A stretch of 19,460 bases of DNA from an uncultured Chromatiaceae bacterium (GTDB lineage Bacteria > Pseudomonadota > Gammaproteobacteria > Enterobacterales > Alteromonadaceae). The notes beneath the pieces are model-generated. The model was not told the DNA's origin. It worked only from the letters and a program-made list of their open reading frames with translations, and ran no database searches. Made by a program: the position numbers and the translations under genes. The stretch covers positions 1 to 19,460 of the forward strand of contig CAMLSF010000063.1 in NCBI GenBank assembly GCA_946482615.1, written 5' to 3'. Shown one piece after another: positions 8,906 through 17,249 of this stretch; the first letter of the stretch is position 1, and each line of letters begins with the position of its first letter.

Positions 8906-10264
8906 ATGAATAGGATAGTCACCACAGCGGTGCTGGCTTTGATTGCCATCACTCAGACCAGCTTTGCTACTGAATTTACTCAGGCCAGGCAACTGACCTC
9001 AGCAGACGATTTTGCTGTACTGGCACCCAGAGACAGGGTAGCGACCGAAAACCGTATTCTGACGGAACGACTGGAGGCGTTGCTGCCGCAGTTAATGGCG
9101 GAAACCAAACTGGACATGTGGCTGGTGATTAACCGCGAATACGCCGAAGATCCTGTGTATTTTACCTTGGTTCCACAACCCACTTTTGCTGCCCGTCGAA
9201 CCACAATGTTAGTGTTCTTTCGTAAGGCAGACGGCTCAGTCGAGCGCTTATCTGTGAACCGTTACCCTTTTGGACCGCCCTATACCTCAGCCTGGTCAGG
9301 TGGCAATCTAACAGAGCAATGGCAAGCTTTGGCTAAAGTCATTACAGAACGTAATCCACAGCGTATAGGTATTAATGTCTCAACGGACTGGCCTGTGGCC
9401 GACGGTCTGACAAAAGCTTTGCATCAACTGCTGCTTGATGCTTTGCCAAAAGACTATGTCCGCCGTTTGGTCAGTGCCGGGCCTCTGGTGGTGCGCTGGA
9501 TGGAGCAACGCACAGCGTCCGAACTTGAGTTGTATCCTCACATTGTCAGTCTGGCCCGCGCCGTTATTGCTGAAGCCTTTAGCGCGAAAGTGATCACGCC
9601 AGGTGTCACCACAACTGAAGATGTGGCCTGGTATATTCGTCAGCGGTATGAAGCCCTGGGTTTGCCGGTCTGGTTTATGCCTGATGTCAATCTGCAACGA
9701 CCGGGCTTGCCGTGCGAAGCGCAGGCTGCCTTCTGTGGAAGTGAGGGTGTAATACAAGGTGGGGATGTGCTGCATACAGACGTAGGTATTTGTTATCTGA
9801 AGCTTTGCACCGACACCCAGGAAATGGGGTATGTGTTAAAGGTGAATGAGCAGGATGCCCCGATAGGCCTTCAAAAAGCACTGGCGACAGGCAATCAGTG
9901 GCAGGATATTTTAACCAGTCAGTTTAAAACTGGTCGCACCGGCAATGAAGTGCTGGCCCGTACTATCAAAGAAACCAAAAAGCAGGGCATGATCAGTAGT
10001 ACTTATACTCATCCCTTAGGTTTTGTTGGTCATGCACCCGGGCCCACTATTGGCATGTGGGATAATCAGGGGCCTGATTTACAACACGGCCAATGGCCAC
10101 TTTATGCCAACACTGCTTATGCCATTGAAGGTAATATCAAACAACAAGTGCCAGAGTGGAATGGGCACTATGTACAAATCAAGCTGGAACAAAGTGCTTA
10201 TTTTGATGGCAAAGAGGTGATCTATCTGGCAGGTCGTCAGGTGAAATGGCATCTGGTGCGGTAG
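8906..10264 (+). CDS. Exported M24-family metallopeptidase (Xaa-Pro aminopeptidase-like)
   Basis: A 452-residue pita-bread-fold peptidase with an N-terminal creatinase-like domain (about 40-190) and a C-terminal catalytic domain. I prefer the ATG at 8906 (AGGG 8 nt upstream) to the GTG at 8897, because it leaves a compact signal peptide MNRIVTTAVLALIAITQTSFA. Counting from the GTG, all five metal ligands of the family are present: D295 (HTDVG), D306 (CTDTQE), H379 (VGHAPG), E411 (IEGN) and E431 (KLEQ). It should therefore be an active dinuclear-metal exopeptidase, unlike the metal-free creatinase branch. Export places it in the periplasm, where it could trim proline-containing peptides. Its neighbours, a prolidase-like amidohydrolase and a CstA transporter, fit peptide use. 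Confidence 0.9.
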   Translation: MNRIVTTAVLALIAITQTSFATEFTQARQLTSADDFAVLAPRDRVATENRILTERLEALLPQLMAETKLDMWLVINREYAEDPVYFTLVPQPTFAARRTTMLVFFRKADGSVERLSVNRYPFGPPYTSAWSGGNLTEQWQALAKVITERNPQRIGINVSTDWPVADGLTKALHQLLLDALPKDYVRRLVSAGPLVVRWMEQRTASELELYPHIVSLARAVIAEAFSAKVITPGVTTTEDVAWYIRQRYEALGLPVWFMPDVNLQRPGLPCEAQAAFCGSEGVIQGGDVLHTDVGICYLKLCTDTQEMGYVLKVNEQDAPIGLQKALATGNQWQDILTSQFKTGRTGNEVLARTIKETKKQGMISSTYTHPLGFVGHAPGPTIGMWDNQGPDLQHGQWPLYANTAYAIEGNIKQQVPEWNGHYVQIKLEQSAYFDGKEVIYLAGRQVKWHLVR

Positions 10265-10395
10265 TACAGAGCCGGGTTTCGACTATTGGCTGATGTCTGA
10301 AGTGGCTTCGCTGTGCTAAGGTATTGATATTCATGCGAAGGTGCAGTTGTGGCTGTACCAGCTCTGTTATCAGTACCATCAGAGGGGCTTTCCTT

Positions 10396-11859
10396 ATGCT
10401 TATCTTTTTCGTCAGTATTGCCATACTGATCCTCGGTTATAAATTCTACAGCCCTTTTGTTGAAAAACAGGCGGGCATAGATCCAACAGCCATTACACCT
10501 CAGGAGCGTTTTAACGAAGGTGTGGATTATGTAGCCATCAGCCCTTTTAAAGCTTTTTTAATTCAGTTTTTAAATGTCGCTGGAGTAGGGCCTATTTTTG
10601 GCCCTATTCTGGGTGCTGTGTATGGTCCTGTGGCTTTGGTCTGGATTGTGATTGGCAATATCATAGGTGGGGCAGTGCACGACTATTTCTCTGGTGTGAT
10701 GAGCATCAAAGAAGACGGCAAAAGTTTACCCGAAATAGCAGGCCATTATTACAACATTGTGTTTAAAGGTTTTATGCTGGTGTTTACCGCCATGTTGCTG
10801 TTTTTTGTTGGTGTAGTTTTTATTATGAGCCCGGCCGGGCTGTTAAGTAATTTGTCGTATTTTGAAGGCACTTTTTTAGCCGGTAATACTTTTTGGGTGC
10901 TGGTGATCCTGCTGTATTACTTCCTCGCCACTTTGCTGCCTATCGACAAAATTATCACTAAACTGTATCCGGCTTTTGGTGTGCTGATGATTGTCATGAC
11001 GACTTTAATAGCGGCTGCTTTGTTAATGGAAGCACCACATTTACCTGCGGTCACTGATATTTTTGCTTATTTTGAAGGCCACCATGAACATGATTTTTTA
11101 ACGCCCAATCCGGATGGAGCCCCCATCTGGCCTTTACTGTTTTTAACTATCACCTGTGGTGCTATCAGCGGTTTTCACTCCACTCAGGCGCCTATTATTG
11201 CCCGTTGTTTAACCAACGAAAAATACGTCCGGCCTGTGTATTACGGCGCTATGGTGTGTGAAGGCATAGTGGCTTGTGTCTGGGCTTTGGCCGGTATTGC
11301 CGCTTTTCCTGGCGGTTATGTTGAGTTAAAAGCCATGTTGGCTCAGGGCGGTCCGGGTTTAGTGGTCAATCATATTGCCACCAGCTATCTGGGCGTGTTT
11401 GGTGGTGTCATGGCGATACTGGCGGTTGCTGTATTTCCTATTACCTCGGGTGATACCGCCTTTCGCTCGCTGCGTTTAACCATAGTGGATGCTTTTGCTA
11501 TTCCACAAAGTCTGCGTAACAGACTGTTATTGTCAGTGCCTATTCTGGCTATTGCTTACCTGATGACCTTGCTGGACTTTTCACTGATTTGGCGTTATTT
11601 CGCGTTTTCCAATATGTTGTTATCCACCAGCGTATTGTGGCTGGCAACCAAGTACTTACTTGACCGCGGCACTTTCCACTGGGTTGTCAGTATTCCTGCC
11701 GTCATAGGTACCAGTATGACAGTGGCTTATATTGCCACTGCTGGTATAGGTCTGAACCTACCTATGGACTACAGTAAACCTATAGGTGTGGTCGTAGCCG
11801 TCATAGGTTTGATTGGGCTGGTGATGGCGCATGGTAAACGAGCTGCGCCAGCTGTGTAA
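10396..11859 (+). CDS. CstA-family carbon-starvation/peptide transporter, short form
   Basis: A 487-residue polytopic inner-membrane protein. I start at the ATG at 10396, preceded by GAGGGG 8 nt upstream and giving an immediate first membrane span. The in-frame ATG at 10324 would add a Cys-rich, unlikely leader. CstA signature blocks are clear: GVGPIFGPILGAVYGPVALVW, GNIIGGAVHDYFSG followed by MSIKEDGKSLPEI, and ISGFHSTQAPIIARCL. (Each is a family hallmark in E. coli CstA and BtsT.) At under 500 residues it is the short form, against about 700 in E. coli CstA, lacking part of the C-terminal membrane region. The family takes up peptides or pyruvate under carbon limitation; position after an exported peptidase favours peptides (inference). 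A 131-bp gap separates it from that gene. Confidence 0.9.
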   Translation: MLIFFVSIAILILGYKFYSPFVEKQAGIDPTAITPQERFNEGVDYVAISPFKAFLIQFLNVAGVGPIFGPILGAVYGPVALVWIVIGNIIGGAVHDYFSGVMSIKEDGKSLPEIAGHYYNIVFKGFMLVFTAMLLFFVGVVFIMSPAGLLSNLSYFEGTFLAGNTFWVLVILLYYFLATLLPIDKIITKLYPAFGVLMIVMTTLIAAALLMEAPHLPAVTDIFAYFEGHHEHDFLTPNPDGAPIWPLLFLTITCGAISGFHSTQAPIIARCLTNEKYVRPVYYGAMVCEGIVACVWALAGIAAFPGGYVELKAMLAQGGPGLVVNHIATSYLGVFGGVMAILAVAVFPITSGDTAFRSLRLTIVDAFAIPQSLRNRLLLSVPILAIAYLMTLLDFSLIWRYFAFSNMLLSTSVLWLATKYLLDRGTFHWVVSIPAVIGTSMTVAYIATAGIGLNLPMDYSKPIGVVVAVIGLIGLVMAHGKRAAPAV

Positions 11860-11870
11860 GCTAATCTATC

Positions 11871-11910
11871 TCTGGACAAAACAGCGGGCTAGCCCGCTGT
11901 TTTGTCCAGA
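11871..11910. terminator. 40-bp perfect palindrome, bidirectional terminator
   Basis: Two 20-bp arms (TCTGGACAAAACAGCGGGCT and its exact complement) meet without a spacer around CTAG. The core CAGCGGG...CCCGCTG flanked by AAAA/TTTT gives a terminator shape on both strands. It fills the gap between the converging stop codons of the CstA gene (11859) and the CHAT gene (11911), and touches the latter. Confidence 0.88.
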
Positions 11911-13869
11911 CTACTGATCTTCTGTTAACGCATCCACCGCAGTTTGTGCCAAATCAGCCCAGATAGGGCTCTGCCATTCCTGCAAGTAACGGCCAAACTG
12001 CCGTTTGGTAGATAAAATTGGGAATTTATCAGTCAAAGGCTCATCCAGCATGGCTTTGCAGTGCTGCACAATAGTCTGCTGAAGAGCCTTCAGGTCTGCT
12101 TTATCCGGGTGATAAACCGCATTCAGTAAGGTCAGTTCTGCCAGAGTCGCCAGTACATAGACTTTGTCTTTTCCTGAGCTCAGACTCAGTTTCCAACTGG
12201 TCATTTCAAGCGCTGCACACCAGGTGGTACCGTATTTTTCAGAGAGTTTTTGTAAACCCGCTGCATCGTCTGTTCTGTTACGAATAGCAATGACGGACAG
12301 GTATTGGGTCAGCAGCCAGTGGTTGGATTGATCGATGTTCCAGGCGGCCTGATAAAACTCAAAACAGCTTTTGTAAGCCTGATCCGCTTCTTTTCCTGCA
12401 CCTATTAAATCCAGCGCTATGCCAATACGTTTTTCGCTGGCAGCACTTAAGCCCAGGCGCATCGACCATTCTTCTTTGGTTAAATGATCATGAGGCTCGT
12501 CACGCCACTCTTTCAGCTCCTGCCGTATCGCTTCGGACAAAGCCGTCAGCTCTTCATGCAGATCTGTCCGTTGCTCTGCTCGGGCTAAATCCTGAGTAAT
12601 GGTTTTCACCAGCTCATCTATGCGGTCAAACTTCACTTCAATTTTGCGCTGGGTTTGGCTGGCATGGAATTGTTGCACCTGCACCGCAAAATCAGCCGGA
12701 ACAGTCGCATAAGCCACTATGCTGGCCCAGTCGTGAGTTTCAGGGGCGTCAGTGCGTAACCGCTGGCGTAATTCGTGTAATACCCAACGTGGGTCATCCC
12801 CTTTGAGTAAACCGCTATACAGCACTTTGGCGGCTATGGCGGATGCTTTCATCCAGAGTGGGAACTGGGAGGCGATCACCCAGGGAATACCTGAGCTATT
12901 GAGTTCATGCGCTATGCTGCCGCCTGGTGTCAGTACTGAGTTGATATTGCCTGAATCACAGGTAGCTAAGGTGACTACAGTGGGGCGGCAGTGGGTGGTG
13001 CCTAACGCATCGTTAGCCGTCAGAGCCATCGCCAGTCGTTCACCGTCGACCACGTCCACTTGATCTGGGCCTGCTTCGCTGCATAAAGCCACACCATAAT
13101 GCTCGTCACCTGACTGCTGATAAGGCGCGCCATGAGCCAGAATATGAATATGAGTAAACTCTTCTGTGGCACATAAAGTGCGCAGTTGCTCAAGAGTCGC
13201 TTGTGGTAACACTGTCAGCAGTTTTTTCACTTCGCTGATGCGCTGCTCCGGGCTGTCTTTGAGTTTTACCCAGGGCTCGATGGCTTCACGCAGCGCTTGT
13301 AAATGGGATTGGGACGGCACATAACTGCCGGCTGGCGCTGCAAAAGCAAACAGAATTTTTGGTGGTCTGGCCCAATTCAAAGGTAAAGGCCGGCCACGAC
13401 GTACTTCGCGGGTAATGGAGATTGGAGTACGCATCTGTAAAAACAATGGGGCTCCAGTGCCGGGAAAACCATCTGCTGCAATAGCGGCTTCAAAAGGCAA
13501 TAAACCTAATTCAAAAGCCGACATCGACAAACTTAAATGCACCAGACTGCCTTTTTCTGCAGCTGCTGCACCCAGTTCGGAAATCAGTGCCGGTACTTCT
13601 GCAAAAATACGCCCCAGACTTTCGCCTATATCGCGCAGTTCTGCCTGGCGCTGATCGTCCGTGGCCGGGTCTTTATCCAGTGGGTACTTCAGCCGTTTTA
13701 ACCGCATCAGCAACTGGCGGTGTTCAAAGGGGATATTAAGGGTCACAGGACCATCTGAACCACAAAGCGCAATGTAATTGGTTAAAGGTGACAATAACTG
13801 ATTGTGAGTGGGGCCTGCTCTTAACAGTTCAAGCTTTACGCTGCGAATTTCTGTGCTTTGCGCTTTCAT
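11911..13869 (-). CDS. CHAT-domain (caspase-like) protease with helical C-terminal region
   Basis: A 652-residue protein, started at the ATG at 13869 (GAGAGG 7 nt upstream), one base after the phosphoesterase stop; the in-frame ATG at 13929 overlaps that gene too far and has no site. Residues 1-160 form an N-terminal region (ELLRAGPTHNQLLSPLTNY, FELGLLPFEAA) that precedes CHAT in relatives I recall. The CHAT peptidase follows (about 168-395), with catalytic H246 in HILAHGAP and C304 in LATCDSG, and GIPWVIASQFP near its end. A predicted coiled segment (about 400-465) leads to a TPR-like all-helical region (about 475-650). CHAT proteases are related to caspases and separase and act as effectors or processing enzymes in several bacterial systems. 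The dyad is intact, so it should be active. Its target is unknown; operon partners are candidates. Confidence 0.9.
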   Translation of the reverse strand: MKAQSTEIRSVKLELLRAGPTHNQLLSPLTNYIALCGSDGPVTLNIPFEHRQLLMRLKRLKYPLDKDPATDDQRQAELRDIGESLGRIFAEVPALISELGAAAAEKGSLVHLSLSMSAFELGLLPFEAAIAADGFPGTGAPLFLQMRTPISITREVRRGRPLPLNWARPPKILFAFAAPAGSYVPSQSHLQALREAIEPWVKLKDSPEQRISEVKKLLTVLPQATLEQLRTLCATEEFTHIHILAHGAPYQQSGDEHYGVALCSEAGPDQVDVVDGERLAMALTANDALGTTHCRPTVVTLATCDSGNINSVLTPGGSIAHELNSSGIPWVIASQFPLWMKASAIAAKVLYSGLLKGDDPRWVLHELRQRLRTDAPETHDWASIVAYATVPADFAVQVQQFHASQTQRKIEVKFDRIDELVKTITQDLARAEQRTDLHEELTALSEAIRQELKEWRDEPHDHLTKEEWSMRLGLSAASEKRIGIALDLIGAGKEADQAYKSCFEFYQAAWNIDQSNHWLLTQYLSVIAIRNRTDDAAGLQKLSEKYGTTWCAALEMTSWKLSLSSGKDKVYVLATLAELTLLNAVYHPDKADLKALQQTIVQHCKAMLDEPLTDKFPILSTKRQFGRYLQEWQSPIWADLAQTAVDALTEDQ

Positions 13870-13870
13870 G

Positions 13871-15370
13871 TTAAGACCTCTCAAATTGTTTGATAATTTG
13901 CGGCTCGCCCGTGCCATCCCCCAGCACATGAGTCAGGCTGCCTATAGTGCCAGTGGCGGTTTTTTTAATAGAGACGGCGCTGGTTTGATTCATTACAAAA
14001 GGTTTGCCGGCAAAACTGGCGTTATCGATGCTTTCCATTTTGCCGTCGATCAGGATGTTATAAACCGGCAGGAAAGACGCCTGATCTTTGAGCATCTCCG
14101 GCGTAAAACTCAGCAAGCGGATCCAGGTGCCGCAGTTAAAATAATAACGGCCAGATCCCATGTCGATGGCGCGCTCCAGATGGGTGTGGCCTGTAACTAT
14201 AAAGTCGATGCTATTGCCAACTGCTGCAGTCACTTCTTTGTAAGTGTCGTCTTTGTCGTTGATATCAAAGGTTTTATCGCCGGATAACCAGTCTTTCATC
14301 GCACGGCGCAAGGCTTCATCTTTGGGAATGTTGCGGATCCAGCCGGTTAAACGGTCAAAAATCAGCTGACCAGTGCCCAGTTGTCCATCCTGTTCAAACA
14401 GCTGAGCATTAGGAGTGCCAAGGTTTTGTTCGGCTTGCAGTAACATAGCATCCACCGCCTGACTGTCGGCACTGGCGTAAGTTCTCATGCCCTGAGTCAG
14501 GTTGCTGCCAAGCACTTGTGTCAATGCAGGTGGGCTGGCATTTTGTTCTTCATGGGTCTGAAAACCATCCATCGATAAGCGTTGATTGACTTGTCCGCCG
14601 TCTACTGTTTTTCGTCCGACAATTGATAATAAATCGCCGATTTTTTTCGCCTGTGATGGGTCCAGCACCACTAAAGTGCCGACAGCGGCCTGAGTTTCAG
14701 GTTTGAGCAGGTCAATCCATTTGTACTTTTCTTTGACCTGATTCATTACCTCTTTCACCATGCGGGTACCGGCATTGGGTGTCCATTCCTGCTGGGTCAG
14801 AGTGCGGCCCGCATTCAGACGTCGGCCCACTTTGGCCAGATCTTCGTATCTGTTGAAATTCCAGGGGTCGACCTCATTGCCATGGGTGCAATACACTGTT
14901 GCGCCACCTACAGTGCAGCTAAAACCGGCACCTATAGTGGAAAACTCAATGCGGGCACGTTTTTGTGGATTGTCCACGGACAGTCGCTGTTGGATCAGGC
15001 GTTGCACTACGGGAAAAGAGATCTCCACATCGTGATTGCCAATAATAAACACCAGGGTGCGGCCTTCCAGCGCGACAAAATCCGCCAATGCGGCCCAAAT
15101 GCCGGAGAAGGATGGATTCGCCATAATACTGCTGACCACTTCAACAGCTCTGTCGACCATAATGTAATCAGAAGATTTTTCAGCCAAAGTGTCAAACACA
15201 TCACCGTTGAGTACCAAAGCGACCTGACCTGCAGGGTTTTGTTTGCCGACCCACTGAATATAACCAGCCAGTCTTTTGGTTTCGCGCAGCACCTGAAAAC
15301 TGGGTTCAGCGCCGCCCATATGGATATCGGAAATGACATGCACTTCATCATAAGCAGGAAAATTGCTCAT
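13871..15370 (-). CDS. Cytosolic calcineurin-like metallophosphoesterase with large insert
   Basis: A 499-residue protein started at the ATG at 15370 (GAGG about 9 nt upstream); the in-frame ATG at 15460 adds 30 residues without a family match. Metal-site motifs are SDIHMGG (D15, H17), LNGDVFD (D57), GNHDVE (N112, H113), CTHGNEVD (H163) and TGHTHLE (H395, H397). The order and the GHTH motif resemble LpxH/UDP-diacylglucosamine-type phosphoesterases, but the family is broad and the substrate may be a nucleotide, lipid headgroup or nucleic acid. Unusually, about 230 residues (165-393) lie between the last two motifs. There is no signal peptide. It is coupled to the CHAT gene by a 1-nt gap and follows the GMC oxidase by 103 nt. 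Confidence 0.9.
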   Translation of the reverse strand: MSNFPAYDEVHVISDIHMGGAEPSFQVLRETKRLAGYIQWVGKQNPAGQVALVLNGDVFDTLAEKSSDYIMVDRAVEVVSSIMANPSFSGIWAALADFVALEGRTLVFIIGNHDVEISFPVVQRLIQQRLSVDNPQKRARIEFSTIGAGFSCTVGGATVYCTHGNEVDPWNFNRYEDLAKVGRRLNAGRTLTQQEWTPNAGTRMVKEVMNQVKEKYKWIDLLKPETQAAVGTLVVLDPSQAKKIGDLLSIVGRKTVDGGQVNQRLSMDGFQTHEEQNASPPALTQVLGSNLTQGMRTYASADSQAVDAMLLQAEQNLGTPNAQLFEQDGQLGTGQLIFDRLTGWIRNIPKDEALRRAMKDWLSGDKTFDINDKDDTYKEVTAAVGNSIDFIVTGHTHLERAIDMGSGRYYFNCGTWIRLLSFTPEMLKDQASFLPVYNILIDGKMESIDNASFAGKPFVMNQTSAVSIKKTATGTIGSLTHVLGDGTGEPQIIKQFERS

Positions 15371-15394
15371 TGGAGTTAACCTCGTTGAAAGGTG

Positions 15395-15415
15395 CAGAGC
15401 AGCAGTGCTGCTCTG
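15395..15415 (-). repeat. 21-bp palindrome inside the operon
   Basis: CAGAGCAGCA and its exact complement surround a single central base in the leader of the phosphoesterase gene, 24 bp before its ATG. No T-run follows on the minus strand, so a full terminator is unlikely. It could be an mRNA processing or stability hairpin, or a dimeric-protein site. Confidence 0.45.
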
Positions 15416-15473
15416 TAGATTAAAAAGTTGGCGAAACAGAGAACGCAACCATTCGCTCATCTGCTGAGCCTTG

Positions 15474-17198
15474 TTACAGATCTGCTGTGGGGGCTATACC
15501 TGTAATACCTTCGGCCACCCGTTCTGATACAGCACTGATGGTCGCTATTGGGTTGGCCCCTACAGCAGTGGGCAATAAGGAACCGTCTGCCACATACAAA
15601 CCACTGTAACCAAACACCTGACCAAAAGTTGCCAGTTCCGCACTGGTCACCCCTTGCTCCGGGCTATCTGCTAAACGACAGCCCCCCAATGAATGCACTG
15701 TGACATTACGCCGCATAGGCCAGAGCCAGTTCGGCATAGGAATAAAAGCTTTGCCACCACACCATTGTTTAAAGCGCTCGCCTGTGTCCAGAATGGCCTT
15801 GTACAAGGACATACTGTTTTTATAAGGCCATTTCAGATGCAAATAGCCGTCTTTATTCAGTGTCATTACACCGTCACCTTTATCCAGCCCCATACAAAGC
15901 AGGACGCTGGTGTTGTAGGACAAGTCGTTTTTCAGTAATGAACTTAAGGCATAACCTAAATGCCCTGTGCTGATACCATGCACAAAGCGGGCAAAAGCCA
16001 GGCGTATAGTGCGTACCAAAGCCTGCAGCTTGGAGGCGCCGGGTTTAACCCCTTCGGTGTACCAGGCGGCAAAGTTTGGATAGCTGGCATCTTCCAGAAT
16101 AAAAGCTTTGTCGCGGTCGAAGTTTTTAAACAGGTTGTAATCTGTGCCCTGGGTGATCACAGGGCCATAGTTGGGGTCTGCCGGCTTGTCACCTGCAATA
16201 ACAAAAGATAAAAAATCGCCATTGCCGGAAAAATGCCGGCCCAATTGCTGGCTGATCTCAGGTAAGGTTTTATACAGATCGCGACAGCGCATCAACAGCT
16301 CGTTGGTGCCTAAAGTGCCGGCCGACACCACCACACGGCGGGTCAGGGCACTGCATTCTTTATGGGCATCTTTTAAATCCTGCCAGTAGACCCGGTAACC
16401 AAATTCACCATTCATGGCCGGGTTATCCTGACCTGTAGCATCGATGGGCACTATTTTTTGCGCCAGCACCTGAGTGTGGATATGGGCCTGATACCTGTGT
16501 TCGGCGACATATAAATAGTTTAAATCCAGCGTATTTTTTGAATGGGTATTGCAGCCGACATCACATTCAGCACAGTAAACACAAGAGGTTTGTACTGCGC
16601 CATAGCGGTTTTTCTCCTGCACCCCTATAGGCGTTGGATTGTTAAAATCGTTGCCAAAAAACACATTGATATCCAACAGCTGAGAGTCGTGGCCATCGGC
16701 TTTGGCAAAGTTCTGAAATAAACCTGTGCGGATAATTTTGCGTCTCGGATCGTCATTTTGTGGTACAGGCCGCGCCCCCAGCACTTGTTTGGCGATGGCG
16801 TAATAAGGCTGCAGCACGTCTTTTTTGGCGTTAGCTGGCCAGTTATGGTCAAAGACTTCATCCGGTGGTTGTAAAAACACGTTGGCATAAATTAACGAGC
16901 CACCCCCTAAGCCAGCGCTGATGACGGCATCCATATGATCAAAATTACGGATATCAAATAAACCGTGGCTTTCTTCACCTTGCAGTTTTTCCGGCATGTC
17001 GCGTTTTTCCTGCGGCAGGTTCCAGAAATTACGCGCCATATCGTGAGGAGAGCGGGCAAAGGATCCCATAGGGTATCTTTTGCCGCGTTCGAGTAATAAC
17101 ACTTGTCCCGGCCATTTTTTTGATAAGCGGCAGGTGTTGATGGAGCCACCAAAACCACTGCCAATCACTATGGCTTCATACTCATATTGAATATCCAT
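15474..17198 (-). CDS. GMC-family flavin oxidoreductase, cholesterol-oxidase-like, with four-Cys cluster
   Basis: A 574-residue enzyme started at the ATG at 17198 (AGGAAG 7 nt upstream). The N-terminal FAD-binding fold is clear: AIVIGSGFGGS (9-19) and LLERGKR (35-41), with GLGGGSLIYANV (96-107). The C-terminal GMC domain has HSLGGC (H502) and GANP (N549), which line up with the active-site His and Asn of class I cholesterol oxidase (HPLGGC, GVNP). Between them in the fold, C206, C209, C212 and C216 form a CxxCxxCxxxC ferredoxin-like motif. The family oxidises alcohols, often sterols or other lipids, passing electrons to oxygen or another acceptor. No Tat or Sec signal is present, unlike secreted cholesterol oxidases, so the substrate should be intracellular. 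It lies 51 nt after the patatin gene. Confidence 0.9.
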   Translation of the reverse strand: MDIQYEYEAIVIGSGFGGSINTCRLSKKWPGQVLLLERGKRYPMGSFARSPHDMARNFWNLPQEKRDMPEKLQGEESHGLFDIRNFDHMDAVISAGLGGGSLIYANVFLQPPDEVFDHNWPANAKKDVLQPYYAIAKQVLGARPVPQNDDPRRKIIRTGLFQNFAKADGHDSQLLDINVFFGNDFNNPTPIGVQEKNRYGAVQTSCVYCAECDVGCNTHSKNTLDLNYLYVAEHRYQAHIHTQVLAQKIVPIDATGQDNPAMNGEFGYRVYWQDLKDAHKECSALTRRVVVSAGTLGTNELLMRCRDLYKTLPEISQQLGRHFSGNGDFLSFVIAGDKPADPNYGPVITQGTDYNLFKNFDRDKAFILEDASYPNFAAWYTEGVKPGASKLQALVRTIRLAFARFVHGISTGHLGYALSSLLKNDLSYNTSVLLCMGLDKGDGVMTLNKDGYLHLKWPYKNSMSLYKAILDTGERFKQWCGGKAFIPMPNWLWPMRRNVTVHSLGGCRLADSPEQGVTSAELATFGQVFGYSGLYVADGSLLPTAVGANPIATISAVSERVAEGITGIAPTADL

Positions 17199-17249
17199 CT
17201 TGTTGCTTCCTGTAGGCCAGCTCTGCATCCGGCCTTTTTTTGTTTTTGG

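Noticed and set aside
9380..9775. 131-codon minus-strand frame inside the M24 peptidase gene
   Set aside because: Overlaps the conserved catalytic domain on the other strand and shows no family features.
10265..10395. Inverted repeat ACAGAGC/GCTCTGT in the gap before the CstA gene
   Set aside because: Only 7 bp with a loop of about 90 nt; well within chance.
13808..15379. Long plus-strand frames (159 and 165 codons) opposite the operon phosphoesterase and CHAT start
   Set aside because: They are antisense to well-supported genes, have no recognisable motifs and no good ribosome sites.
15395..15415. Operon-splitting terminator before the phosphoesterase gene
   Set aside because: The palindrome has no following T-run on the minus strand, so I keep it only as a repeat and still treat the five genes as one unit.
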